Source: Margaritifera margaritifera | Taxonomy: Eukaryota > Mollusca > Bivalvia > Unionida > Margaritiferidae | NCBI GenBank assembly: GCA_029931535.1 | Contig: JAQPZY010001621.1 | Span: forward strand, 5,740,001 to 5,804,000 | DNA: 64,000 nt | Direction of reading: 5' to 3' | Part shown: in pieces, positions 40,940 to 52,226 of the stretch | Position numbering within the stretch: the stretch's first letter is position 1 | Layout of the letters: each line of letters opens with the position of its first letter | Program-made: the position numbers and the translations under genes | Notes under the pieces: model-generated | What the model was told of the DNA's origin: nothing | Database searches by the model: none | The model's input: the letters and a program-made list of their open reading frames with translations, nothing else

Positions 40940-42492
40940 TGTGCCGACTCTGGGCTCCAGTGAATTCCGTCCAGCTGGAACGACATCTCGTCCCTTTTCC
41001 CGGTGTACAAAGCTTTCACCCCCTCAATTTGAATTTTGGATATACTCTCGTTTAATTTGGATAGATTGAACGCTTCTGCTGGTTTCTTTGATTGTAGAGT
41101 TTGCGAAATTGGAATTCTTGCTACGAAAATCTCGGAGTTAGGGAATCTCCCCCGAGTAGTTCTCAGCAGTTCTTTCATTGATTGACCTACCATATTTGTG
41201 TTTGCATTTTCCCTCTCATTAGTGCCCACGTGAATAATGATTCTTTTAGGTTTTTCTTGATATCGATAATTTCTTACTAAATCAAGTACATGTTTTATTT
41301 TTGCACCAGGGTACGCCTCTACCTGTACATTTTTGTCCTTCAAATTCGTAAAGCGAGCAAGATTTGAGTCCCCGATTATCAGATCTGCGTTGGTAATTCT
41401 AGGTATGTCCCAGTCCGATTTAGGGTTAGTGTGCCTCGTAACTCTGCCTGCTTTAGATGGTGAGATAACTATAGATGCATATGTCAACTTCGGGATCGTC
41501 GGAGATGTATTTCGTGACCCTTCCGGAGACAAAGACCGGCGCCCTGGTGAGCGACTCCGTCTTGGTGACGGTGACCTTGACCTTACCACTTTGTCCAATA
41601 TATTTAAGGCGGGGACAGACAGACATCTGGACAGACGAGTTATAGAATTTAATGCAGCAGTTACGCCGTTTGCTAGGGGGCTAGGTGGATTATTGAACAT
41701 TTTCTTTTCTAACGATCGTCTTACCTTTTTCTGGTCAGAACCCTGTTTTTTGTGCCTTTTGGGGGTGTTAATGGGATTAGAATCGTAAGAGTCTGAGATA
41801 CGTCTTTTGGATGGTGTCCGGATTGGTTGCGAGTCCAAAATTTGTAATGGCTGAAACCGATTACTCAGCGTAATTGTGGGTTCCAGGGGCTGCTTTTTAG
41901 GGGTAGTTTTACGTGGGTTTTTATAGGGCGACTTATAGGTTTCTTGGGTGTTAGCGGGAGGACGAAGATTGGTTTTTGATTGATTTATTTTCCGATTGTT
42001 CGGCGTTATCGGCAAAAGTGACCGTATAATCTCTTTATATTCTTGGATCGTTTCAAAACGTAATCTCCTCTTTAAATTATTTTTCCCCCAGTCAAGCGCC
42101 TGGTTGGAAAGGGCTCTAATAGTAAACTCGGAAAAGTCTAAACCGACAATCATTCCCAAAAGTTCCGAAATCCTGTCTTTGTAGTGTTTGCATAGAGTCT
42201 GAGCGACCTTAGTAGCCCACATTCTGTTTAAACCCAGTAATTCGTTCTTCAGTGTCGAATTCGACTGAGCTGGTTTAAGAAAATTGTCCAAGAGCTTTAC
42301 CTGTTGGTCAAAACCGTTCGTACGATAATTGCCTAGCGTTTGTGGTGTGAGGATTTTTAAGTGGTGCAAAGCCTGCAAAATTTGATAAAACAGTTTAATG
42401 AAGTGGCTATTTGGATTTTGTCTTTCTTGCCTGTTAGTAAAGAAACTCTGGCGCCCACCTCTATTCATTTTCAAAGCGTGATTGGGATGCAT
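40855..42492 (-). CDS. PLE ORF1, SGNH hydrolase protein (E6)
   Basis: 545 codons. Codon 532 is TTT (F) where E1 has AAG and E5 has TAG, so the frame to the slippery site is open. P270 is present. Confidence 0.85.
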   Translation of the reverse strand: MHPNHALKMNRGGRQSFFTNRQERQNPNSHFIKLFYQILQALHHLKILTPQTLGNYRTNGFDQQVKLLDNFLKPAQSNSTLKNELLGLNRMWATKVAQTLCKHYKDRISELLGMIVGLDFSEFTIRALSNQALDWGKNNLKRRLRFETIQEYKEIIRSLLPITPNNRKINQSKTNLRPPANTQETYKSPYKNPRKTTPKKQPLEPTITLSNRFQPLQILDSQPIRTPSKRRISDSYDSNPINTPKRHKKQGSDQKKVRRSLEKKMFNNPPSPLANGVTAALNSITRLSRCLSVPALNILDKVVRSRSPSPRRSRSPGRRSLSPEGSRNTSPTIPKLTYASIVISPSKAGRVTRHTNPKSDWDIPRITNADLIIGDSNLARFTNLKDKNVQVEAYPGAKIKHVLDLVRNYRYQEKPKRIIIHVGTNERENANTNMVGQSMKELLRTTRGRFPNSEIFVARIPISQTLQSKKPAEAFNLSKLNESISKIQIEGVKALYTGKRDEMSFQLDGIHWSPESAQCILDGWYAQMHAIFQGFQQVQKTVVRS

Positions 42493-43106
42493 GAATGAAT
42501 GAATGAATGAATGAATGAATGAATGAATGAATGAATGAAAAAAATAGTCAGTGAATGCCACCACCAATAAAATAAAATTTGAAGTGAAATTATAGAAACC
42601 AACAAATGAATGAACGAATGAAAATATAACACAATGTTCAATAAATATAGACAAAATGTCCTCCGGATACAAGGACTCTGTGATTGAATCTATCTCTATT
42701 AATTATGGTGAGAAAAGCCGGGATAAATAAATGTACTTATCTTTTTTCGGCAGTTAACCAGGCGATGGATCCTTTTTCCTGGCTCTCCTCCTCTGAATTA
42801 ATCCAATACGAATCACTTTTCCAAAAACACAAAAGAATGTTTGTCAAACGGCCCTTGTTACGCCTATGAGGGCGAAACTAAATTCGTCTTAAACCTTTTA
42901 GGCGATTTGTCAACTTGGCGCCAGTATGCAACATATACACTGAATGATTGGTCCAAAATTCCTACACTGATAGAGCGATGATGAATTGCCGCCGGCCTGT
43001 ATGTATCTCCGATAAATCTGAAAAGTAATCAGTGTTTAAAGACTGTCTCCCAAAAAAATTTTTTTAGAAGAAGAAAGTCGGTCAACAAAAATATTTTTTT
43101 GGTTTT

Positions 43107-43158
<52 letters not shown>

Positions 43159-43259
43159 CCCTTTTTTGTGATCAATTATATACAATAATGTCAATAAAAC
43201 AACGAAATGTCAAATAAATCCTTGTCAACTACTAAACATATCCAGCTACTATCCGTATC

Positions 43260-43298
43260 GTCACTAGGCCTTTCGGCGTATTGCCTTCGTCAGGTGAC
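43260..43298 (-). ncRNA. Hammerhead ribozyme (E6)
   Basis: Core identical to E1. Confidence 0.75.
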
Positions 43299-44164
43299 TA
43301 GAACAAGTCTGAGGGGCTGTGTGTGATGTTCGGGTATTTATGCTGTGACCTTATCCCCCTCCCTCCCCTACTCACAGGTTTTCTGCCTTCATATGTCAAT
43401 GTGTTTTGAGAGCACGCTTTTTAACGCGTGCCGCTAGAGTCAATTCCAATCAAATCAATTAGTGCGCACCTGTCGGTTCGGTCGTAAACAAAAGAATAAG
43501 TGCACACCTGGCAGCAGCATAAGCGATACCATAGTGGTCACTTGAAAAAGAACCATGTGTGCACCCCATTATTCCCCACTGAAGCCAAGAAATTGTCGGT
43601 CTGAGTACTTATGAATCACATCATACCAACTGTTTTCAAATTTTCATTGTTTGCGCTTAAATGTTACAGTTTTAAGCGAGTAGGAAAATTGCTTACAATT
43701 TTTCGTTAGTCTAAACTCACTGAAAAGTAAAAAACTCATGAAAAAATTAAAGACAGCTAATTTGTCCCGCTTTTTGTATTTATATTAGCCAGGGAATATA
43801 GTGAGGTTACCTACACTAGTTATACTGTTCAAAATTCGTGCCATATTAATAATAAGCATAATAATAATACTCAGTAATAATAATAATAATAATAATAACA
43901 ATCATAATCATAATAATAATCCTATTATTAGTCGTATCAGCATTCCTTATCATAAAAAAGGAGTATGTAATTATAAACCCTATCTGTTTTACATCACACA
44001 GCCCCTGGATAGTAGCATATATTAATCTATTCCTTAACATAACGGATCATGTGTTTTACTAGGGAGTGCTGTTTACTACCTTTCACTGAGCCCTAGGAGA
44101 CTGTTCCGATGAAATACCAAACTGACACTTAGTATATGTGTTTCACAGGGGTTATGATTCGACT

Positions 44165-44182
44165 TTAGGGTTAGGGTTAGGG
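44165..44182 (+). repeat. (TTAGGG)3 linker, E6 to E7
   Basis: Standard X-(TTAGGG)3-Y junction. Confidence 0.95.
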
Positions 44183-44320
44183 TTATAATTAGCTAATAAA
44201 ATGGAAAATATAGCATTGTAAGGAGGTGGCGAAACCCTGGCACTCGCAGAGTTAGGTTTTAAATGTAGGATGGGAGTTTGTAAACTCCCACGTGCACTGG
44301 CCTAGGGAGAATTACTCGCG

Positions 44321-46588
44321 CTACCTCCTTATTTTGTTTCTAATTAGAAGGTCGCATAGGTTTTTGTTCTTCCGATATGCCGTTACGAGTTTTTGACGAT
44401 AAATCTGAGGGAAGTCTTTCTGAATTTTAATGTATCCTTCTCTAATCAATTTGGCTGCAAGAGTAGCTTTAGTGCTGTATGTAATAACGAACGGTATAAT
44501 GTCTACCGTTTCTTCGTGCAAATTAAGACCGAGCGGGCTAATCGTTCCTAGTTTATTGATCCAATAATCCTCTCTTTTGGTGAGATTTTCCTTATTTACC
44601 ACCATTTCAATGGGAATGATTGAACAGTCGTCCAAAGAGTGTCCATCGCTATTAAAATGATTGGAAATGGATTTATTTTCCTTATGAACTATGTCAAAAC
44701 GGTGTCTCGTAAAACGATCTCTAAGTGTCAGAGTGGTTTGTCCTACATATTGTTTACCGCATGCATCGCATGTAATCAGGTAAATGATGTTCCTGGAGTC
44801 ACATGATAAGTTTTGCTTGATTAAAAAAGTTTGATTATTCGTATGACTGGTGAAACTGTTTGTTTCCCTAAAAAATGGGCATGTCGCGCATCGTCTACCT
44901 TGACATGACATAGCTTTCCCTAAAGTATGAATGTCACCCCTAAGTTCATTTAAAGTAGTATTTTTGATTAGTCTGAGAAATCGTTTGGAGTAACCCCTAC
45001 CCCTCAAAGTTCTGAATAGTGTGTTACTGGCCCTCTGAAAGTCCTCAATTCTTGTGCATAGCCTGTGGAATCTAATTATTTGAGATTTTAGAATTCCCGT
45101 AAATGTATGTCTAGGATGGAATGAAGATTTATGGAGTAACTGGTGTGTGTCGGTGGGTTTAAAATAAACTTTCGAAGCAAGTTTTCCCGTCTTTTCAAAA
45201 TCTGGCCCTTTAAAAATGGTCGTATCTAAAAAATCCACCGAACTCTCCTTCACATTTGCCTTCAATTTGACCGACGGGTGGAAACTGTTTAAAATCGAGA
45301 AAAATGCATCAAATTTCTTTCGTGAAAAAGTCCAAATTAAAAAGATGTCATCCAAAAATCTCAGGTAAACTAGGGGTAGATAATCACACCTTTTGAAAAC
45401 TTCTTTCTCCCATTCGGCCATAAAGATATTGGCGTAACTAGGGGCAAATTTTTTGCCCATGGCGGTCCCTGAGATTTGTAGGTACCATTTTCCATTAAAT
45501 TCAAAGTCATTATTAACCAGACCAAGTTTCAATAGTTCTAAAATTTCTAGGTCTGGTCTTTTCGGGTCGGGGTTACTCAAGAAACAATTCCGTACTGCTT
45601 TTAAGCCGTCCTTGTTGTCGATATTAGTGTACATGCTTTCTACGTCTAAAGTAACGAGAAGACTGTCTTTTGGAATTATGATGTGCCTAATTTTATCTAA
45701 AAAGTCGTTCGTATCTCGGAGATATGCTGTATGTTTCGTCGCTAAAGGTGCTAAAAACGAATCCACGTATTCTGAAATTTGATAAGATTCGCTCCCCACA
45801 TCCGACACGATAGGTCTACCCTGTGGAATTTTGAACGGAATAGACCAAGTTTCTGGTTCTTTATGAATTTTTGGCAAAGTGTACATGTGTCTCGGTCTGG
45901 GGTTATCGGGTGGGGTTAGGTAAGCTGCTTGTTTCTTATTGATGTATCTATTTTTCACCAATCTGTGTACAATCAGTGTAATCTTTTTTCCGGTTTCGGG
46001 ATAAATCGGGTTATGTATTTGTCTGTAATGTTTCTCATTACTTAGTTGTTGATGTATTTCCTGTATATAGTCCTCTGTATCTAAAATGACTGTGGCCGAA
46101 CCTTTATCGGCTTTCCTTATCACAATATTTTTATCTTCTTTTAGAGTTTTTATTGAAGCAAATTCTTCTTGAGTTAGATTTGGTTTTTCTGTTTCATATT
46201 TCCATTGTGAAATTTGTTTAAAAACTCCATCCGTAATGTTTCTAATGGTTGTTGGAAAAGTGGAAGGTGGAGGGCACCATTCGCTTTTTGCCACAAACGG
46301 GACTCTCTCCGATTTGCTTTTCAAATGAAAGAAATTAGTTATCATTAGTTTTCTAGTAAATTCTTTCACCGGTTGAGTGATTGTCGCTACATCCACATAT
46401 CTCGGAGTCGGAACGAATTTTAAGCCCTTATTTAAAACTGAAAATTCTATTTCTGTGAGTCTCCTAGAGCTCAGGTTTACAACTGTTTTCCCTAGTTGTT
46501 TTGTTAACTCCTTACTACCGTTTTCTGAACCTGCTGAAAACCCTGAAAGATAGCGTGCATCTGTGCGTACCAACCGTCCAGAATGCAC
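44321..46588 (-). CDS. PLE ORF2 RT-GIY-YIG (E7)
   Basis: Protein identical to that of E6. Confidence 0.9.
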   Translation of the reverse strand: MHSGRLVRTDARYLSGFSAGSENGSKELTKQLGKTVVNLSSRRLTEIEFSVLNKGLKFVPTPRYVDVATITQPVKEFTRKLMITNFFHLKSKSERVPFVAKSEWCPPPSTFPTTIRNITDGVFKQISQWKYETEKPNLTQEEFASIKTLKEDKNIVIRKADKGSATVILDTEDYIQEIHQQLSNEKHYRQIHNPIYPETGKKITLIVHRLVKNRYINKKQAAYLTPPDNPRPRHMYTLPKIHKEPETWSIPFKIPQGRPIVSDVGSESYQISEYVDSFLAPLATKHTAYLRDTNDFLDKIRHIIIPKDSLLVTLDVESMYTNIDNKDGLKAVRNCFLSNPDPKRPDLEILELLKLGLVNNDFEFNGKWYLQISGTAMGKKFAPSYANIFMAEWEKEVFKRCDYLPLVYLRFLDDIFLIWTFSRKKFDAFFSILNSFHPSVKLKANVKESSVDFLDTTIFKGPDFEKTGKLASKVYFKPTDTHQLLHKSSFHPRHTFTGILKSQIIRFHRLCTRIEDFQRASNTLFRTLRGRGYSKRFLRLIKNTTLNELRGDIHTLGKAMSCQGRRCATCPFFRETNSFTSHTNNQTFLIKQNLSCDSRNIIYLITCDACGKQYVGQTTLTLRDRFTRHRFDIVHKENKSISNHFNSDGHSLDDCSIIPIEMVVNKENLTKREDYWINKLGTISPLGLNLHEETVDIIPFVITYSTKATLAAKLIREGYIKIQKDFPQIYRQKLVTAYRKNKNLCDLLIRNKIRR

Positions 46589-48141
46589 TGTGCCGACTCT
46601 GGGCTCCAGTGAATTCCGTCCAGCTGGAACGACATCTCGTCCCTTTTCCCGGTGTACAAAGCTTTCACCCCCTCAATTTGAATTTTGGATATACTCTCGT
46701 TTAATTTGGATAGATTGAACGCTTCTGCTGGTTTCTTTGATTGTAGAGTTTGCGAAATTGGAATTCTTGCTACGAAAATCTCGGAGTTAGGGAATCTCCC
46801 CCGAGTAGTTCTCAGCAGTTCTTTCATTGATTGACCTACCATATTTGTGTTTGCATTTTCCCTCTCATTAGTGCCCACGTGAATAATGATTCTTTTAGGT
46901 TTTTCTTGATATCGATAATTTCTTACTAAATCAAGTACATGTTTTATTTTTGCACCAGGGTACGCCTCTACCTGTACATTTTTGTCCTTCAAATTCGTAA
47001 AGCGAGCAAGATTTGAGTCCCCGATTATCAGATCTGCGTTGGTAATTCTAGGTATGTCCCAGTCCGATTTAGGGTTAGTGTGCCTCGTAACTCTGCCTGC
47101 TTTAGATGGTGAGATAACTATAGATGCATATGTCAACTTCGGGATCGTCGGAGATGTATTTCGTGACCCTTCCGGAGACAAAGACCGGCGCCCTGGTGAG
47201 CGACTCCGTCTTGGTGACGGTGACCTTGACCTTACCACTTTGTCCAATATATTTAAGGCGGGGACAGACAGACATCTGGACAGACGAGTTATAGAATTTA
47301 ATGCAGCAGTTACGCCGTTTGCTAGGGGGCTAGGTGGATTATTGAACATTTTCTTTTCTAACGATCGTCTTACCTTTTTCTGGTCAGAACCCTGTTTTTT
47401 GTGCCTTTTGGGGGTGTTAATGGGATTAGAATCGTAAGAGTCTGAGATACGTCTTTTGGATGGTGTCCGGATTGGTTGCGAGTCCAAAATTTGTAATGGC
47501 TGAAACCGATTACTCAGCGTAATTGTGGGTTCCAGGGGCTGCTTTTTAGGGGTAGTTTTACGTGGGTTTTTATAGGGCGACTTATAGGTTTCTTGGGTGT
47601 TAGCGGGAGGACGAAGATTGGTTTTTGATTGATTTATTTTCCGATTGTTCGGCGTTATCGGCAAAAGTGACCGTATAATCTCTTTATATTCTTGGATCGT
47701 TTCAAAACGTAATCTCCTCTTTAAATTATTTTTCCCCCAGTCAAGCGCCTGGTTGGAAAGGGCTCTAATAGTAAACTCGGAAAAGTCTAAACCGACAATC
47801 ATTCCCAAAAGTTCCGAAATCCTGTCTTTGTAGTGTTTGCATAGAGTCTGAGCGACCTTAGTAGCCCACATTCTGTTTAAACCCAGTAATTCGTTCTTCA
47901 GTGTCGAATTCGACTGAGCTGGTTTAAGAAAATTGTCCAAGAGCTTTACCTGTTGGTCAAAACCGTTCGTACGATAATTGCCTAGCGTTTGTGGTGTGAG
48001 GATTTTTAAGTGGTGCAAAGCCTGCAAAATTTGATAAAACAGTTTAATGAAGTGGCTATTTGGATTTTGTCTTTCTTGCCTGTTAGTAAAGAAACTCTGG
48101 CGCCCACCTCTATTCATTTTCAAAGCGTGATTGGGATGCAT
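46504..48141 (-). CDS. PLE ORF1, SGNH hydrolase protein (E7)
   Basis: 545 codons. In this copy the TTCA tract length puts upstream codons out of frame, so the open frame itself begins at the MHPNHALK ATG. This is the clearest evidence for the start used in all copies. Confidence 0.87.
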   Translation of the reverse strand: MHPNHALKMNRGGRQSFFTNRQERQNPNSHFIKLFYQILQALHHLKILTPQTLGNYRTNGFDQQVKLLDNFLKPAQSNSTLKNELLGLNRMWATKVAQTLCKHYKDRISELLGMIVGLDFSEFTIRALSNQALDWGKNNLKRRLRFETIQEYKEIIRSLLPITPNNRKINQSKTNLRPPANTQETYKSPYKNPRKTTPKKQPLEPTITLSNRFQPLQILDSQPIRTPSKRRISDSYDSNPINTPKRHKKQGSDQKKVRRSLEKKMFNNPPSPLANGVTAALNSITRLSRCLSVPALNILDKVVRSRSPSPRRSRSPGRRSLSPEGSRNTSPTIPKLTYASIVISPSKAGRVTRHTNPKSDWDIPRITNADLIIGDSNLARFTNLKDKNVQVEAYPGAKIKHVLDLVRNYRYQEKPKRIIIHVGTNERENANTNMVGQSMKELLRTTRGRFPNSEIFVARIPISQTLQSKKPAEAFNLSKLNESISKIQIEGVKALYTGKRDEMSFQLDGIHWSPESAQCILDGWYAQMHAIFQGFQQVQKTVVRS

Positions 48142-48749
48142 GAATGAATGAATGAATGAATGAATGAATGAATGAATGAATGAAAAAAATAGTCAGTGAA
48201 TGCCACCACCAATAAAATAAAATTTGAAGTGAAATTATAGAAACCAACAAATGAATGAACGAATGAAAATATAACACAATGTTCAATAAATATAGACAAA
48301 ATGTCCTCCGGATACAAGGACTCTGTGATTGAATCTATCTCTATTAATTATGGTGAGAAAAGCCGGGATAAATAAATGTACTTATCTTTTTTCGGCAGTT
48401 AACCAGGCGATGGATCCTTTTTCCTGGCTCTCCTCCTCTGAATTAATCCAATACGAATCACTTTTCCAAAAACACAAAAGAATGTTTGTCAAACGGCCCT
48501 TGTTACGCCTATGAGGGCGAAACTAAATTCGTCTTAAACCTTTTAGGCGATTTGTCAACTTGGCGCCAGTATGCAACATATACACTGAATGATTGGTCCA
48601 AAATTCCTACACTGATAGAGCGATGATGAATTGCCGCCGGCCTGTATGTATCTCCGATAAATCTGAAAAGTAATCAGTGTTTAAAGACTGTCTCCCAAAA
48701 AAATTTTTTAGAAGAAGAAAGTCGGTCAACAAAAATATTTTTTTGGTTT

Positions 48750-48793
<44 letters not shown>

Positions 48794-48894
48794 CCCTTTT
48801 TTGTGATCAATTATATACAATAATGTCAATAAAACAACGAAATGTCAAATAAATCCTTGTCAACTACTAAACATATCCAGCTACTATCCGTATC

Positions 48895-48933
48895 GTCACT
48901 AGGCCTTTCGGCGTATTGCCTTCGTCAGGTGAC
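48895..48933 (-). ncRNA. Hammerhead ribozyme (E7)
   Basis: Core identical to E1. Confidence 0.75.
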
Positions 48934-49507
48934 TAGAACAAGTCTGAGGGGCTGTGTGTGATGTTCGGGTATTTATGCTGTGACCTTATCCCCCTCCCTC
49001 CCCTACTCACAGGTTTTCTGCCTTCATATGTCAATGTGTTTTGAGAGCACGCTTTTTAACGCGTGCCGCTAGAGTCAATTCCAATCAAATCAATTAGTGC
49101 GCACCTGTCGGTTCGGTCGTAAACAAAAGAATAAGTGCACACCTGGCAGCAGCATAAGCGATACCATAGTGGTCACTTGAAAAAGAACCATGTGTGCACC
49201 CCATTATTCCCCACTGAAGCCAAGAAATTGTCGGTCTGAGTACTTATGAATCACATCATACCAACTGTTTTCAAATTTTCATTGTTTGCGCTTAAATGTT
49301 ACAGTTTTAAGCGAGTAGGAAAATTGCTTACAATTTTTCGTTAGTCTAAACTCACTGAAAAGTAAAAAACTCATGAAAAAATTAAAGACAGCTAATTTGT
49401 CCCGCTTTTTGTATTTATATTAGCCAGGGAATATAGTGAGGTTACCTACACTAGTTATACTGTTCAAAATTCGTGCCATATTAATAATAAGCATAATAAT
49501 AATACTC

Positions 49508-49538
<31 letters not shown>

Positions 49539-49802
49539 ATCATAATCATAATAATAATCCTATTATTAGTCGTATCAGCATTCCTTATCATAAAAAAGGA
49601 GTATGTAATTATAAACCCTATCTGTTTTACATCACACAGCCCCTGGATAGTAGCATATATTAATCTATTCCTTAACATAACGGATCATGTGTTTTACTAG
49701 GGAGTGCTGTTTACTACCTTTCACTGAGCCCTAGGAGACTGTTCCGATGAAATACCAAACTGACACTTAGTATATGTGTTTCACAGGGGTTATGATTCGA
49801 CT

Positions 49803-49820
49803 TTAGGGTTAGGGTTAGGG
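49803..49820 (+). repeat. (TTAGGG)3 linker, E7 to E8
   Basis: Standard X-(TTAGGG)3-Y junction. Confidence 0.95.
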
Positions 49821-49958
49821 TTATAATTAGCTAATAAAATGGAAAATATAGCATTGTAAGGAGGTGGCGAAACCCTGGCACTCGCAGAGTTAGGTTTTAA
49901 ATGTAGGATGGGAGTTTGTAAACTCCCACGTGCACTGGCCTAGGGAGAATTACTCGCG

Positions 49959-52226
49959 CTACCTCCTTATTTTGTTTCTAATTAGAAGGTCGCATAGGTT
50001 TTTGTTCTTCCGATATGCCGTTACGAGTTTTTGACGATAAATCTGAGGGAAGTCTTTCTGAATTTTAATGTATCCTTCTCTAATCAATTTGGCTGCAAGA
50101 GTAGCTTTAGTGCTGTATGTAATAACGAACGGTATAATGTCTACCGTTTCTTCGTGCAAATTAAGACCGAGCGGGCTAATCGTTCCTAGTTTTTTGATCC
50201 AATAATCCTCTCTTTTGGTGAGATTTTCCTTATTTACCACCATTTCAATGGGAATGATTGAACAGTCGTCCAAAGAGTGTCCATCGCTATTAAAATGATT
50301 GGAAATGGATTTATTTTCCTTATGAACTATGTCAAAACGGTGTCTCGTAAAACGATCTCTAAGTGTCAGAGTGGTTTGTCCTACATATTGTTTACCGCAT
50401 GCATCGCATGTAATCAGGTAAATGATGTTCCTGGAGTCACACGATAAGTTTTGCTTGATTAAAAAAGTTTGATTATTCGTATGACTGGTGAAACTGTTTG
50501 TTTCCCTAAAAAATGGGCATGTCGCGCATCGTCTACCTTGACATGACATAGCTTTCCCTAAAGTATGAATGTCACCCCTAAGTTCATTTAAAGTAGTATT
50601 TTTGATTAGTCTGAGAAATCGTTTGGAGTAACCCCTACCCCTCAAAGTTCTGAATAGTGTGTTACTGGCCCTCTGAAAGTCCTCAATTCTTGTGCATAGC
50701 CTGTGGAATCTAATTATTTGAGATTTTAGAATTCCCGTAAATGTATGTCTAGGATGGAATGAAGATTTATGGAGTAACTGGTGTGTGTCGGTGGGTTTAA
50801 AATAAACTTTCGAAGCAAGTTTTCCCGTCATTTCAAAATCTGGCCCTTTAAAAATGGTCGTATCTAAAAAATCCACCGAACTCTCCTTCACATTTGCCTT
50901 CAATTTGACCGACGGGTGGAAACTGTTTAAAATCGAGAAAAATGCATCAAATTTCTTTCGTGAAAAAGTCCAAATTAAAAAGATGTCATCCAAAAATCTC
51001 AGGTAAACTAGGGGTAGATAATCACACCTTTTGAAAACTTCTTTCTCCCATTCGGCCATAAAGATATTGGCGTAACTAGGGGCAAATTTTTTGCCCATGG
51101 CGGTCCCTGAGATTTGTAGGTACCATTTTCCATTAAATTCAAAGTCATTATTAACCAGACCAAGTTTCAATAGTTCTAAAATTTCTAGGTCTGGTCTTTT
51201 CGGGTCGGGGTTACTCAAGAAACAATTCCGTACTGCTTTTAAGCCGTCCTTGTTGTCGATATTAGTGTACATGCTTTCTACGTCTAAAGTAACGAGAAGA
51301 CTGTCTTTTGGAATTATGATGTGCCTAATTTTATCTAAAAAGTCGTTCGTATCTCGGAGATATGCTGGATGTTTCGTCGCTAAAGGTGCTAAAAACGAAT
51401 CCACGTATTCTGAAATTTGATAAGATTCGCTCCCCACATCCGACACGATAGGTCTACCCTGTGGAATTTTGAACGGAATAGACCAAGTTTCTGGTTCTTT
51501 ATGAATTTTTGGCAAAGTGTACATGTGTCTCGGTCTGGGGTTATCGGGTGGGGTTAGGTAAGCTGCTTGTTTCTTATTGATGTATCTATTTTTCACCAAT
51601 CTGTGTACAATCAGTGTAATCTTTTTTCCGGTTTCGGGATAAATCGGGTTATGTATTTGTCTGTAATGTTTCTCATTACTTAGTTGTTGATGTATTTCCT
51701 GTATATAGTCCTCTGTATCTAAAATGACTGTGGCCGAACCTTTATCGGCTTTCCTTATCACAATATTTTTATCTTCTTTTAGAGTTTTTATTGAAGCAAA
51801 TTCTTCTTGAGTTAGATTTGGTTTTTCTGTTTCATATTTCCATTGTGAAATTTGTTTAAAAACTCCATCCGTAATGTTTCTAATGGTTGTTGGAAAAGTG
51901 GAAGGTGGAGGGCACCATTCGCTTTTTGCCACAAACGGGACTCTCTCCGATTTGCTTTTCAAATGAAAGAAATTAGTTATCATTAGTTTTCTAGTAAATT
52001 CTTTCACCGGTTGAGTGATTGTCGCTACATCCACATATCTCGGAGTCGGAACGAATTTTAAGCCTTTATTTAAAACTGAAAATTCTATTTCTGTGAGTCT
52101 CCTAGAGCTCAGGTTTACAACTGTTTTCCCTAGTTGTTTTGTTAACTCCTTACTACCGTTTTCTGAACCTGCTGAAAACCCTGCTTGATAGCGTGCATCT
52201 GTGCGTACCAACCGTCCAGAATGCAC
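49959..52226 (-). CDS. PLE ORF2 RT-GIY-YIG (E8)
   Basis: 755 codons with P287 (T elsewhere) before the palm domain, M466 as in E1 and T1, and S705. Catalytic residues intact. Confidence 0.92.
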   Translation of the reverse strand: MHSGRLVRTDARYQAGFSAGSENGSKELTKQLGKTVVNLSSRRLTEIEFSVLNKGLKFVPTPRYVDVATITQPVKEFTRKLMITNFFHLKSKSERVPFVAKSEWCPPPSTFPTTIRNITDGVFKQISQWKYETEKPNLTQEEFASIKTLKEDKNIVIRKADKGSATVILDTEDYIQEIHQQLSNEKHYRQIHNPIYPETGKKITLIVHRLVKNRYINKKQAAYLTPPDNPRPRHMYTLPKIHKEPETWSIPFKIPQGRPIVSDVGSESYQISEYVDSFLAPLATKHPAYLRDTNDFLDKIRHIIIPKDSLLVTLDVESMYTNIDNKDGLKAVRNCFLSNPDPKRPDLEILELLKLGLVNNDFEFNGKWYLQISGTAMGKKFAPSYANIFMAEWEKEVFKRCDYLPLVYLRFLDDIFLIWTFSRKKFDAFFSILNSFHPSVKLKANVKESSVDFLDTTIFKGPDFEMTGKLASKVYFKPTDTHQLLHKSSFHPRHTFTGILKSQIIRFHRLCTRIEDFQRASNTLFRTLRGRGYSKRFLRLIKNTTLNELRGDIHTLGKAMSCQGRRCATCPFFRETNSFTSHTNNQTFLIKQNLSCDSRNIIYLITCDACGKQYVGQTTLTLRDRFTRHRFDIVHKENKSISNHFNSDGHSLDDCSIIPIEMVVNKENLTKREDYWIKKLGTISPLGLNLHEETVDIIPFVITYSTKATLAAKLIREGYIKIQKDFPQIYRQKLVTAYRKNKNLCDLLIRNKIRR

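Larger units (their letters stand above)
38534..44164 (-). mobile_element. Penelope-like retroelement E6, full length
   Basis: Near-identical to E7. The leader T run is the longest in the window, 50 bases (43109-43158). Confidence 0.92.
44183..49802 (-). mobile_element. Penelope-like retroelement E7, full length
   Basis: Sister of E6. It differs mainly in the leader T run (39 bases, 48755-48793), the TTCA tract and the (AAT)n tract. Confidence 0.92.
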